A stretch of 64,000 nucleotides of DNA, from NCBI GenBank assembly GCA_019235885.1, contig JAFAKB010000071.1, positions 62,001 to 126,000 on the forward strand. The letters run 5' to 3'. Position 1 is the first letter of the stretch; every line of letters begins with the position of its first letter. A program made the position numbers and the translations under genes. Of the stretch, positions 8,778-16,867 are shown piece after piece. A model generated the notes under the pieces. That model saw nothing but the letters and a program-made list of their open reading frames with translations, was not told the origin of the DNA and ran no database searches. Source of the DNA: Candidatus Eremiobacterota bacterium (lineage in GTDB: Bacteria; Vulcanimicrobiota; Vulcanimicrobiia; Vulcanimicrobiales; Vulcanimicrobiaceae).

Positions 8778-9056
8778 ATGCGGGTGAGGTTCGACCCCCA
8801 GAAGAGCAAGCGGCTGCGCGCTGAACCCAAAAGGGGTGTCGGTTTCGAAGAAGCGAGAGCTATCTTCGATCGACCGTACTATCTTGACCAACGGCGCGAC
8901 ATTCCCGAGCAATACCGTGCAATCGGCTGGGTCGGTGCGCGGCTCTATTCGCTCATCTTCGAGCCTCGTGAAGACGAGGAAGGGGAATACTACCACCTCG
9001 TTACGCTTTGGAAAGCAACGAAACAGGAACGACAGCTCTATGAAGACTACTCGTAA
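8778..9056 (+). CDS. brnT: BrnT family type II toxin
   Basis: A 92-residue protein with the BrnT layout: MRVRFDPQKSKR, then GVGFEEARAIFDRPYY, GARLYSLIFEPRED and a final HLVTLWKATKQERQLYEDY. BrnT toxins are RelE-like ribonucleases that block translation and are neutralised by BrnA. The ATG lies two bases after the palindromic operator, so the mRNA is probably nearly leaderless with no Shine-Dalgarno sequence. The gene overlaps the next one by 17 bases. Base composition is clearly less GC-rich than the flanking genes, consistent with transfer. Confidence 0.85.
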   Translation: MRVRFDPQKSKRLRAEPKRGVGFEEARAIFDRPYYLDQRRDIPEQYRAIGWVGARLYSLIFEPREDEEGEYYHLVTLWKATKQERQLYEDYS

Positions 9057-9366
9057 AAGCGCAGCGCCGACTTCTGCTGACGAAATTGCGCGCCTTGCGG
9101 ATCAAGGCGAAGACGTATCGCAATTTTTCACGAACCGCGGCCGAATGGTCACGCCAATCCAAAGAGTTAACGTCGATTTCACCGGCCAGATGCTCGATGA
9201 ACTCGATTCCGCCGCCGCAGATCTGAACGTCAGTCGTCAGGCGATAATTAAGACATTGCTGCGGCAGGCGCTCGATCAGCGCCACCTTGCGATGGCGGCA
9301 ATCAATTCGAAACAATACGACCGCAAAAAGGCAAGAGCGCCCGTAGCGTCAAGGCGCGGCAGTTAG
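9040..9366 (+). CDS. BrnA-like ribbon-helix-helix antitoxin
   Basis: A 108-residue protein starting at the ATG at 9040, inside the toxin gene. The middle (QRVNVDFTGQMLDELDSAAA, then NVSRQAIIKTLLRQALDQ) has the strand-helix-helix pattern of CopG/MetJ-type DNA-binding proteins; the N-terminal part would bind the toxin, by analogy with BrnA. AGGA at 9025-9028 is the only visible ribosome binding site. Expected to repress the palindrome at 8758. Assignment rests on the fold pattern and the BrnT neighbour. Confidence 0.75.
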   Translation: MKTTRKSAAPTSADEIARLADQGEDVSQFFTNRGRMVTPIQRVNVDFTGQMLDELDSAAADLNVSRQAIIKTLLRQALDQRHLAMAAINSKQYDRKKARAPVASRRGS

Positions 9367-9453
9367 CATGAGCGGCCGCTTTTCGGTGCTTCGGCCTTTG
9401 AAATCAACTCTTTCCACGCCGGAAAACCGAGGCGATAATTCAAAGGGCGTATA

Positions 9454-10227
9454 ATGTTTCATCGCATAACCGCAACAGAGGATTTAGGCGCCATTTCTGC
9501 GGGCTCGCAGCCGAAGCGATTTGTCAAGGGGGACGATTGTAGGAAGTACGTCGCTAAATGGCCTTACGACGCCGCCGGGGCGAGCCACGGTGGCATCTGT
9601 AGCAAAGAGTTGTTTAACGAGCTTTGTGCGAGCATACTAGCTGAACGGGTAGGCGTCCCCGTACCAGAATTCGCGCTGCTCACTGTACCCGAGGGTCTTG
9701 TAGCAAGCATCGCTGGGCTATGCTTTGGATCACTATACATGGACAATTACGAAGCGCTTCCTGATGGATCTCACATTGCGTCAGCAATCGAAGAATACGA
9801 CGGGGCGACAGTGTATTTGCTTTTCGCGTTCGACGAACTATTGCGAAACCCCGATCGCAAACCGGGCGACATATTGACTATGGCACGAGGAGGACGGCCG
9901 AGACGGTTTCTCGCGATCGACCATGGGAACGCCTTTACCGGAAGCCACTGGGACAGCGCCCATCTTTTAAGGAGCAGTCAGGGAAATGCTACCGATGATT
10001 CTCGGTGGGTGTTCCGGGGTCTCAATGACAAGTCACTCGCCGCAGTAGCTGCGGACCGCATAGTACACGCAGCTGCTGACGTGCGGGAAGCTGTGAATGA
10101 GGCCGCTGCCGCATCGGGCCTCGCCGATGTTGATCGCGCTTCCGCACATGCGTTTTTGGAAATTCGTAGGGACGCCATGGTAAGCCTGACCCTGGCCGCT
10201 GTGGCGAAAGCGGCTGAGACGATTTGA
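9454..10227 (+). CDS. HipA-like kinase (HipA_2-type, stand-alone)
   Basis: A 257-residue protein resembling the compact HipA-like kinases (Pfam HipA_2). Visible kinase landmarks are the lysine in KYVAKWP (K35), FDELLRNPDRKPGD with the N-x-D pattern (N132, D134) and the metal-binding AIDHGNAF (D156). HipA proteins phosphorylate translation factors and induce growth arrest; this short family lacks the N-terminal HipA domain and its target is unknown. AAAGGG at 9442-9447 gives a well-placed ribosome binding site. No HipB-like HTH partner is present; the nearest DNA-binding gene is the BrnA-like one upstream. AT-richer than its surroundings. Confidence 0.7.
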   Translation: MFHRITATEDLGAISAGSQPKRFVKGDDCRKYVAKWPYDAAGASHGGICSKELFNELCASILAERVGVPVPEFALLTVPEGLVASIAGLCFGSLYMDNYEALPDGSHIASAIEEYDGATVYLLFAFDELLRNPDRKPGDILTMARGGRPRRFLAIDHGNAFTGSHWDSAHLLRSSQGNATDDSRWVFRGLNDKSLAAVAADRIVHAAADVREAVNEAAAASGLADVDRASAHAFLEIRRDAMVSLTLAAVAKAAETI

Positions 10228-10384
10228 ATTGGCGGCACACCTGCGCCGCTTCGAAAGCGCCGTGAGTTCGGCTCGCAACGCGGTCATCCCGAACGAGGTC
10301 GGACTTGATTTCCTCCGTTTAAGCCGACCGGCGGCGTTTCAGGTCGCGTGAGAAGCATTTCGCCCCGGCACAAACTGCAGCGAG
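10228..10384. other. Gap between HipA-like kinase and tRNA terminator
   Basis: About 160 bases of intermediate composition. I see no coding frame with a start signal and no convincing structure beyond the terminator that follows. Confidence 0.3.
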
Positions 10385-10417
10385 CAAAAAAGCCCGCCGG
10401 ATCGATCGGCGGGCTTT
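10385..10417 (-). terminator. Intrinsic terminator of the tRNA gene
   Basis: On the minus strand a perfect nine-pair stem AGCCCGCCG/CGGCGGGCT (arms 10407-10415 and 10391-10399) with a seven-base loop is followed by six T (complement of 10386-10391). It lies 10 bases past the tRNA CCA end. Confidence 0.85.
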
Positions 10418-10425
10418 GGAACTCG

Positions 10426-10501
10426 TGGTGGAGGTGAGCGGACTCGAACCGCTGACCCCTTACATGCGAAGCAAGTGCTCTACCAGCTGAGCTACACCCC
10501 C
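10426..10501 (-). tRNA. tRNA-Ala (CGC anticodon), CCA encoded
   Basis: Read on the minus strand, GGGGGTG (from 10501) pairs with CACCTCC in the acceptor stem, including the G3-U70 wobble that identifies alanine tRNAs. The anticodon arm is CTTGC-TTCGCAT-GTAAG, giving anticodon CGC, and the T arm AGCGG-TTCGAGT-CCGCT is standard. Discriminator A (10429) is followed by genome-encoded CCA (10428-10426). Confidence 0.95.
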
Positions 10502-10546
10502 ACGGGCCGACTCGGGATTCTAGCAGGGGTCGGCGCTCCCTGTCAA

Positions 10547-10564
10547 AGGGACGCGTCGGCGTTC
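10547..10564 (+). repeat. Left 18-bp target duplication
   Basis: AGGGACGCGTCGGCGTTC occurs here and again identically at 10766-10783, directly flanking the insertion-sequence remnant. Confidence 0.8.
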
Positions 10565-10765
10565 TATTGGCGCCAAATAGAAATGTCCGGGTGTTCGCCC
10601 AAGTAGAAATGTCCGGTCGGCTGGGTCGAGGGGCTCATGGAGCTCTTCCCGATGAGCCGACCGGAACTACACCGCCTGGAAGTGTTGACCCGGATCCCCG
10701 CCCCAGTCCTGACCGACCGGACATTTCTACTTGGGGCAAACCGGACACGTTCACGCGGGTGCTAC
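10565..10765 (+). mobile_element. Internally deleted IS (ISNCY/IS1202-like), MITE-sized remnant
   Basis: About 200 bases between the two 18-bp duplications. Each end has two copies of a subterminal motif: AATAGAAATGTCCGG-like at 10575-10590 and AAGTAGAAATGTCCGG at 10601-10616 on the left, and the exact inverted copy CCGGACATTTCTACTT at 10717-10732 plus a decayed copy at 10741 on the right. Inverted repeats extend to about 28 bases (10593-10620 with 10713-10741). Inside, an ATG at 10637 opens a frame reading MELFPMSRPELHRLEVLTRI, which resembles the N-terminus of ISNCY-type transposases; the rest of the gene is gone. Confidence 0.7.
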
Positions 10766-10783
10766 AGGGACGCGTCGGCGTTC
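10766..10783 (+). repeat. Right 18-bp target duplication
   Basis: Identical to 10547-10564. It ends 17 bases before the start of the metal-binding lipoprotein gene. Confidence 0.8.
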
Positions 10784-10800
10784 CGGCGAGAGAGAGGGCG

Positions 10801-11679
10801 ATGCCTTCTCCTCGCTCGGCGGTTGCGGCCCTCGGGCTGCTTCTCTTAGCCGGGTGCTCTCAGCACGGGCCGCAGGCTCGGGCGGACGGACCGCTGCGCA
10901 TCGTCGCGACCACCACGACGCTGGCCTCGATCGCGCGCGGAGCCGCCGGGCAGAAGGCCGACGTTCGCTCGCTCGTGCCCGTCGGCGTCTCGCCGGAAGA
11001 CTTTCAGCCGGCGCCCGACGCGATCGAAGCGCTGCGCAACGCCGACGTCCTCGTCGAGAACGGTGCGGGCCTGGAGGGCTGGCTCGAGGCGACGATCCGC
11101 AATGCCGGCAATCCCCGTTTGCGCATCGTCGTCTGCACCGCCGGGCTGCCCGTCGTCGGCGGCAACCCGCATCTCTGGATGGACCCCGTCTTTGCGCGTG
11201 CCTATGCCGGAAAGATCCGCGACGCGCTGATTGCCGCCGACGGTGCGCACGCCGTCGCGTACCGCGCCGCCGCGGCGGCGTACGACACGGCGCTCGTCGC
11301 GCTGGAGTCGCGCACGCGAGCGAAGATCAACACGATTCCGCCGGCGCGCCGCACGATGATCGTCTTTCACAACGCGTTCGACTACTACGCGAAGCGCTTC
11401 GGATTGAAGGTCGTCGGCGCGATCGAGCCGATCGCGGGCGCCGAGCCGAACCCCGCGCACGTCGCGGACCTCGTGCGGCTGGCGCGCGCCGAACGCGTCC
11501 CGGCGGTCTTCGCCGAGCACGAGTACAGCGACAAGCTCGCGCGCGCGCTGGCCCAAAGTGCCGGCGGCTTGAAGGTCGCGTTTCTCTACGACGACTCGCT
11601 CGGCACCGATCCGGCCACCTCGACCTACGTCGGCATGATCGACACCGACACCGACACGATCGTCGCGGCGCTCCGATGA
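10801..11679 (+). CDS. Zn/Mn ABC transporter substrate-binding lipoprotein (ZnuA/TroA family)
   Basis: A 292-residue cluster A-I binding protein. The signal peptide ends in the lipobox LLAGC (C19), so it is anchored to a membrane. Expected metal ligands: H124 in NPHLWMDP, H190 in VFHNAFDYY, E239/H240 in FAEHEY and D264/D265 near the C-terminus. At the first ligand position the family usually has histidine (DPHxYE), while here the motif reads SPEDFQ with E66. There is no His-rich loop. ATG at 10801 with GAGAGGG upstream. First gene of the importer operon. Metal (Zn or Mn) is undecided. Confidence 0.85.
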   Translation: MPSPRSAVAALGLLLLAGCSQHGPQARADGPLRIVATTTTLASIARGAAGQKADVRSLVPVGVSPEDFQPAPDAIEALRNADVLVENGAGLEGWLEATIRNAGNPRLRIVVCTAGLPVVGGNPHLWMDPVFARAYAGKIRDALIAADGAHAVAYRAAAAAYDTALVALESRTRAKINTIPPARRTMIVFHNAFDYYAKRFGLKVVGAIEPIAGAEPNPAHVADLVRLARAERVPAVFAEHEYSDKLARALAQSAGGLKVAFLYDDSLGTDPATSTYVGMIDTDTDTIVAALR

Positions 11680-11701
11680 CCACGATCGGCTGCACACTGC
11701 G

Positions 11702-12484
11702 ATGACGACGACCGCCGCGCCCGCGCAGAATCAAACCTATGCCGTCGAGGTGCACGACCTGCACGTGCGGTACGACCGCGTCGAAGCGCTGCAAGGCGTC
11801 GACTTCGCCTTGCCGCGCGGGACCGCACTCGGAATCGTCGGCCCGAACGGCTCCGGAAAGTCGACGCTGCTGAAAACCGTCGCCGGGTTGGTGCAGCCCT
11901 CGCAAGGGACGGTGCGAGTGCAAGGTCGCCCGCCGCGTGAGCTGCCGGCGGGGACGATCGGGTACGTGCCGCAGATCGAGGACGTCGACTGGCAGTTTCC
12001 GGTGACGGTGCGCGACGTCGTGGGGATGGGGCGCTATCCGCGGCTGGCGCCGTTCCGCCCGTTCTCCGCGCACGACCGGTGCGCCGTCGCGCGCGCGCTC
12101 GACGCGCTCGATCTGGGCAGCCTTGCAGACCGCCACATCAGCGAGCTCTCGGGCGGACAGCAGCAGCGCACGTTCGTCGCGCGCGCGATCGCGCAGGAGC
12201 CGCTGCTGCTGCTGCTCGACGAGCCGACGACCGGCGTCGATGCGGCGACAGAAAATGCGCTGCTCCGGCTCGTGCGCGGGCTCGTCGCCGACGGGTTGCC
12301 GGTCCTGATGACGACCCACGACCTCGACCGCGCGAACGAGTGGTTTGACCGCCTGATCGTCGTCGACCGCAAGATCCTCGCCGACGGCGTGCCGGACGAC
12401 GTCCTGCAATCCGGCGCGTACGCCGCGATCCGCGAGCACACGCACGTCCACGGCCACCACCGCGCCGACCAGCACACACATTAG
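11702..12484 (+). CDS. Metal ABC transporter ATP-binding protein (ZnuC/TroB-like)
   Basis: A 260-residue ATPase that powers import with the preceding binding protein and following permease. Walker A GPNGSGKST, signature LSGGQQQR, Walker B LLLLDEPTTGVD and the switch histidine in TTHDL are all present. The C-terminus is histidine-rich (HTHVHGHHRADQHTH), as often seen in zinc transport components and possibly metal-sensing. The gene starts 22 bases after the binding protein and is separated from the permease by one base. Confidence 0.92.
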   Translation: MTTTAAPAQNQTYAVEVHDLHVRYDRVEALQGVDFALPRGTALGIVGPNGSGKSTLLKTVAGLVQPSQGTVRVQGRPPRELPAGTIGYVPQIEDVDWQFPVTVRDVVGMGRYPRLAPFRPFSAHDRCAVARALDALDLGSLADRHISELSGGQQQRTFVARAIAQEPLLLLLDEPTTGVDAATENALLRLVRGLVADGLPVLMTTHDLDRANEWFDRLIVVDRKILADGVPDDVLQSGAYAAIREHTHVHGHHRADQHTH

Positions 12485-12485
12485 C

Positions 12486-13313
12486 ATGGACTCGGTACTG
12501 GCGCCGTTTCAGTACGACTTCATGCAGCGCGCGTTCGTGGTCGCGTTGTTCGTCGGCGCGCTGTGCTCGGCGATGGGGACGTACGTCGTGCTGCGCAAGC
12601 TTTCGTTCATCGGCGACGGGCTCGCGCACGCCTCGTTCGCCGGGATCGCCATCGCGTACCTGCGCGGCGCGAACTTCTACGCCGGCGCGGCGGCGGCGAC
12701 GATCGTCACCGCGCTGCTGATCGGCTTCGTCCACCGGCGCGGGCGCGTCTCGCTCGACACCGCGATCGGCGTGCTCTTCACCGGCGCCTTCGCGCTGGGC
12801 GTGTTCCTTATGTCGCGCTCGCCGCGCGCGACCGTCGACTTGCAGAGCTTCTTGTTCGGCAGCATCCTCGGCGTCTCACCGTTCGACGTCGCGATGGTGG
12901 TCGGGCTCGGGCTGTTCGTCGCGCTCGTCGTCGGGGCGCTGTGGCGGCCGCTGCTGTATACCTCGTTCGACCCGATCGTCGCCGAAGCGGCCGGAATTCG
13001 GGCCGGCTTCGTCGACTACGCGCTGCTGGTAATCCTCGCGCTGACGATCATCGTCGCATTGCAGGCGGTCGGGATCGTGCTAGTCGCGGCGCTGCTCGTC
13101 ACGCCCGCGGCCGCCGCCGCGCAGCTCACGAAGCGCTTTATCCCCATGATGCTGCTCTCGTGCCTGTTCGGCGTCTTCTCGACCGTCGGCGGGCTCTACG
13201 CGTCGTACGAGCTGCACGCGTCGTCGGGTGCGACGATCGTGCTGCTCGCGACGCTTCTCTTCTTTGTGACGCTCGCGATTAGCGCAGCGCGTCGACCGCG
13301 GCGCGCTCTTTGA
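12486..13313 (+). CDS. Metal ABC transporter permease (ZnuB/TroC-like)
   Basis: A 275-residue integral membrane protein of the ABC-3 family with about eight hydrophobic segments, starting MDSVLAPFQYDFMQRAFVVAL. The conserved cytoplasmic motif GDGLAHASFAGIAIAYL and the coupling region FDPIVAEAAGIRAGFVDY are typical. It completes the three-gene metal importer. The 3' end overlaps the convergent S53 protease gene by 35 bases. Confidence 0.92.
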   Translation: MDSVLAPFQYDFMQRAFVVALFVGALCSAMGTYVVLRKLSFIGDGLAHASFAGIAIAYLRGANFYAGAAAATIVTALLIGFVHRRGRVSLDTAIGVLFTGAFALGVFLMSRSPRATVDLQSFLFGSILGVSPFDVAMVVGLGLFVALVVGALWRPLLYTSFDPIVAEAAGIRAGFVDYALLVILALTIIVALQAVGIVLVAALLVTPAAAAAQLTKRFIPMMLLSCLFGVFSTVGGLYASYELHASSGATIVLLATLLFFVTLAISAARRPRRAL

Positions 13314-15024
13314 TCGAGCCGATCCCCGTCACCGCGTCGTAGCCTTCCGTCACCGCGCAGCCGTCCGGCTGCTGCTCGACGCAGCCCTTCACCAGCGGCG
13401 GCGCCGGCGGAACGAGCCCGCGGAAGTTCTTCGGCAGCGGGTTGCGGCGCGGGCGCAGCGTGTTGTCTTTCCAACCGCGGTCGTTCTCGCGCGAGACGTC
13501 GCGAAACGCCTGCGGAGAATTTTTCGCCAGCACGTAGAGGTCGGCGGTCGTCAGCAGACGCTTCGGCGTCGGCACGAGGCTGTTGATCGCCGCCAGCTGG
13601 CCGGCGACCAGCGAGGCCGATTCGCTCGTCCCGCCGACGCCGCCGATCCCGTAGCCGTGCCAGAAGACGCGCAGGTGTCCCGCCGCGTCCGCCGCGACGT
13701 CGGGAACGATCCGGTTCTTCACGTACGCGGGCGAGAAGAGAAAGTCGCCCGGCGCGTTCTGCCAGCTCGGGCGCGGCTCGACCGAGATGCCGCCGCCGCC
13801 GGCGTGCTCGAGATCGTTCCACGGGCCTTCGTCGGCGACGCCGTCGCGGTCGCCCAGCTGCGTCCCGCCGGCGCAGATGACGTACGGCGAGACACAGGGC
13901 CACGCGACGCGGGCGCGCTCGACGCCGGGCTCTTTGTAGCCGTACGCGCCGTCGTCGCCGGCCGGGACGACGAGCGGGATCCCGCGCACCAGCGCTTCGA
14001 GGATGGGGAGCGGCGTCTGGCCCCAGCGCGAGGCGATTGGGCCGTCGGCGGGGCCGGCGACGACCGGCAGCACCAGCACCGTCGGGTCGAGGTCGAGCGC
14101 GCGCGCGAGCGCCGCGGTCGAGTCGTTCCCGCGGCCGCACACGTCGTCGTAGTCGGCGATCACCTCGGCGAGCGGCGCGGTGGTGATCGCAGCGCTGACG
14201 TCGAGCCCGGCTTCCTGACCGCGGTCGTCGCGGCCGCACTCCGAGGAGCTGTTCTTGAAGACGAAGCTGCGTTCGCTCACCCGGCTCATCGACGCGCCGG
14301 GCGGCGCGCCTTCGGCGGCGAGGAACTTGCGCAGGTCGTTGACGTCGAAGCGGTCCGAGGCGTCCTCGACCAGCACGATGCGCTGGTTGCCGCCGCCGTT
14401 CTCGATCGCGTCGGTCATCGAGCGGAATCGCGCCGGCTCGTACCAGTCGCCGCGGAAGTACGTGAACGAGGGGCGCGTGTCGGCCAGCCGCGGCGCGTCG
14501 GCGACGACCGCACCGCGCACGTCGCGGACGCCGCCCAGCGCGAGGCTCAGCGGCCCGCTCGGCGCGAGGACGGTTCGCGTCCCGTCCGTCCACTTCTGCC
14601 AGCGCACGTTGAAAAGTTTCTCGGCCTCGGAGATGCGCATCAGCGCGCCCACGACGAGCCCGTCGCCCGCGACCAGAACGTCGGTCCCGCCGGCGGCCCG
14701 CAGCAGCGCCCCGGCGGCGCGCGCGTCGGCGGCGCGGCCGAAGCGGTCGACGAACGCCTCGCGGGTGACGACGCGGTCGTGGCTCGGGTTCGCCGGGTCG
14801 CTCATCTGCGCGGCGAGGCCGTCGAGGTCGCCCCGCGGCTGCAGCTCGACCGCGAGGTGGAGCGTGATCCGCCCGTCGGCGGGGCCGGCTTGCTTGAGCC
14901 CGGCGAGCGCGCCGAGCGGGACCGGGACCCGCGAGCCGGCCGCGCCGGCCAGCTCAGAAGAGGCCGAGAGGGAGACCGCGAGCGCCACGCAACCGATCAG
15001 CGAGCGGGAGAGTTTCCTAGTCAA
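13279..15024 (-). CDS. S53 family (sedolisin/kumamolisin) serine-carboxyl protease, exported
   Basis: A 581-residue pro-enzyme. Following the start comes a signal peptide (KLSRSLIGCVALAVSL), a pro-kumamolisin activation domain (about residues 45-190, PLGALAGLKQAG through VRWQKW), then the catalytic domain with E and D in QEAGLDVSA, the oxyanion Asp in VPAGDDGAY and nucleophile Ser in GGTSESASLVAG. Sedolisins act at acid pH. I chose the TTG at 15024 because GGAAAGGA lies just upstream and a signal peptide follows; an ATG 93 bases further upstream would overlap the divergent M48 gene. Confidence 0.85.
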   Translation of the reverse strand: MTRKLSRSLIGCVALAVSLSASSELAGAAGSRVPVPLGALAGLKQAGPADGRITLHLAVELQPRGDLDGLAAQMSDPANPSHDRVVTREAFVDRFGRAADARAAGALLRAAGGTDVLVAGDGLVVGALMRISEAEKLFNVRWQKWTDGTRTVLAPSGPLSLALGGVRDVRGAVVADAPRLADTRPSFTYFRGDWYEPARFRSMTDAIENGGGNQRIVLVEDASDRFDVNDLRKFLAAEGAPPGASMSRVSERSFVFKNSSSECGRDDRGQEAGLDVSAAITTAPLAEVIADYDDVCGRGNDSTAALARALDLDPTVLVLPVVAGPADGPIASRWGQTPLPILEALVRGIPLVVPAGDDGAYGYKEPGVERARVAWPCVSPYVICAGGTQLGDRDGVADEGPWNDLEHAGGGGISVEPRPSWQNAPGDFLFSPAYVKNRIVPDVAADAAGHLRVFWHGYGIGGVGGTSESASLVAGQLAAINSLVPTPKRLLTTADLYVLAKNSPQAFRDVSRENDRGWKDNTLRPRRNPLPKNFRGLVPPAPPLVKGCVEQQPDGCAVTEGYDAVTGIGSIKERAAVDALR

Positions 15025-15052
15025 CCGCGTCCTTTCCGAGGGAATACGTACG

Positions 15053-15835
15053 ATGCAACGCACGGCGTTCATCCGCAGTCTCATCGCCACCGCCGGCGTC
15101 GCCGAGCTGGCGAACATCGCGCCCGCCTCGGCGCTCGACGAACCGTCCGTCGGGCGTGAGGTCTTCGCCCAGCTTCGCGACGACGGCGAGCTCCTCTTCG
15201 ACTCGCCGTACTACGAGCACTTGAACGAGGTCGGTTCGGTGATCGCGCAGGCCGTCGTTTCGCGTTATCCGTATCCGATCCGGTACTACATCGTGCGCGG
15301 CGACTCCGCCAACGCGTTTTCCGTCCCGGGCGGCAACATCTACGTCAACGAGCCGCTGCTGCGGCTGGCGAAGAACCGCGACGAGCTCGCCGGCGTGCTG
15401 GCGCACGAGACCGGCCACATGGTGCTGCACCACGTCGCGCAGCGCATGGCCTCGCTGCAAAAGAAGAGCACCGCGGCGTCGGTCGTCTCCGTGCTCTCGC
15501 AAATCGTGCTCGGGCCGCTCGCCGGCGCGGCGGTCGACTACGGTTCGCAGGCCGCCGTCGCGAGCAGCGACGCCAAAGCGTCGATGCACATCGAAGCGCA
15601 GGCCGACGAAGAAGGCGCGCGGATCATGGCCGCGACCGGGCAGTTCAACCCGTGGGGGATGGTCTGGTTCTTCCAGATCATGACCGAGACGTACGGCGCC
15701 GGCCAAGCGTCGTGGCTGCGCGACCACCCGCTGGACGACGCGCGAATCGCGGACCTCGAGCGCGAGTTCCGCGCCAATCCCGACGTGTTCGGGAAGTACA
15801 AGAACACGCAGCAGAAAGACGTCGCGTACTGGTAG
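15053..15835 (+). CDS. M48 family metalloprotease, exported
   Basis: A 260-residue zinc endopeptidase of the BepA/LoiP/YfgC type. HETGH at 118-122 supplies two zinc ligands and the catalytic Glu, and E181 in EAQADEEGA is the likely third ligand. A short N-terminal hydrophobic segment (FIRSLIATAGVAELANIAPASAL) looks like a signal peptide, so it probably acts in the envelope in quality control. The ATG at 15053 has GAGGGA upstream. Only 28 bases separate it from the divergent S53 protease start, so each promoter must reach into the other gene. Confidence 0.9.
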   Translation: MQRTAFIRSLIATAGVAELANIAPASALDEPSVGREVFAQLRDDGELLFDSPYYEHLNEVGSVIAQAVVSRYPYPIRYYIVRGDSANAFSVPGGNIYVNEPLLRLAKNRDELAGVLAHETGHMVLHHVAQRMASLQKKSTAASVVSVLSQIVLGPLAGAAVDYGSQAAVASSDAKASMHIEAQADEEGARIMAATGQFNPWGMVWFFQIMTETYGAGQASWLRDHPLDDARIADLEREFRANPDVFGKYKNTQQKDVAYW

Positions 15836-15856
15836 AACCGCGCGGGGCGAGCGGCG

Positions 15857-16867
15857 TCACGTAAGCGGCGGGACGACGACCGCCGCGCCGTCGACGGCGT
15901 CGCTCCGCACCGCCGCGAGCGCGTCGGCGATCCGCTCAAGCGAAAACGCGGTGGCGTGCGGGCGCAGGCCGATCCGCGCGGCGAGCGCGAGAAAGTCGTG
16001 CGCGTCTTGGCGGGTCATGTTCGCGACGGAGCGCAGCTGCCGTTCGCCCCACAAGAGCGTGTCGTAGTCGAACTGGGGGATGCGGTCGAGGTGGATGGCG
16101 TTGATCGCGACGACGCCGCCTTTGCGCAGCGCGCGCAGCGCCGCGACGACGACGTCGCCGGAGGGCGCGAACGTTATGGCGCGGTCGAGCGCGACCGGCG
16201 GCGTCTCGGTGGCATCGCCTACCCACGCCGCGCCGAGCGAGCGCGCGAACGCGCGGTGCGACTCGCCGCGCGTCGCGACGAACGCTTCGCAGCCCCAGGA
16301 TTGCAGCACGGGCAGCATGAGGTGCGCCGAGGCGCCGAAGCCGTACAGCCCGACGCGCTCGCCGCGCTCGACCCCTGCGACGCGCAGCGCGCGAAAGCCG
16401 ATGATCCCCGCGCACAGCAGCGGCGCAACGTGGACGTCGTCGAGCGACTCGTGCAGCGGGTAGGTGAAGTCCGCGCGCGCGACGGCGTACTCGGCGTAGC
16501 CGCCGTCGCTGTCGTAGCCGGTGAAGCGCAGGGCGTCACACAAGTTCTCGGTGTGGCGGCGGCAGAACGGACACGTGCCGTCGGTCGAGGCGATCCACGA
16601 GACGCCCACGCGCGAACCGAGCGGGCGCTCCGGCGTCGCGCCGGCGACCACCTCGCCGACGATCTGGTGTCCCGGGACGACGGGATGCCGGTGCGCGGGA
16701 AGCTCGCCGTCGACAATGTGCAGGTCGGTGCGGCAGACGCCGCACGCGCGCACGCGCAACAGCACCTCGCCGTCGCGCGGGACCGGGAGCGGGCGCTCCA
16801 CGACGCGCAGCCCGCCGGCGGTGCGGTCGAGCACCGCGGCGCGCATCGACGCCGGCAGCGCAGGCAT
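15857..16867 (-). CDS. Zinc-dependent alcohol dehydrogenase (AdhP-like)
   Basis: A 336-residue zinc MDR enzyme oxidising alcohols or reducing aldehydes. RACGVCRTDLHIVDG and PGHQIVGEV contribute catalytic zinc ligands, and CPFCRRHTENLC is the structural-zinc loop. The cofactor domain has LYGFGASAHLMLPVLQ, a slightly altered GxGxxG. The start ATG overlaps the stop of the short-chain dehydrogenase gene (ATGA-type), and it is the last of a four-gene coupled unit running from the GH5-like glycosidase. Confidence 0.9.
   Translation of the reverse strand: MPALPASMRAAVLDRTAGGLRVVERPLPVPRDGEVLLRVRACGVCRTDLHIVDGELPAHRHPVVPGHQIVGEVVAGATPERPLGSRVGVSWIASTDGTCPFCRRHTENLCDALRFTGYDSDGGYAEYAVARADFTYPLHESLDDVHVAPLLCAGIIGFRALRVAGVERGERVGLYGFGASAHLMLPVLQSWGCEAFVATRGESHRAFARSLGAAWVGDATETPPVALDRAITFAPSGDVVVAALRALRKGGVVAINAIHLDRIPQFDYDTLLWGERQLRSVANMTRQDAHDFLALAARIGLRPHATAFSLERIADALAAVRSDAVDGAAVVVPPLT

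Noticed and set aside
8700-10501. Attachment sites for an island integrated at tRNA-Ala
   Set aside because: I found no second copy of the tRNA 3' end (TGGAGGTGAGCGGACTCGAA) near 8.7 kb and no integrase.
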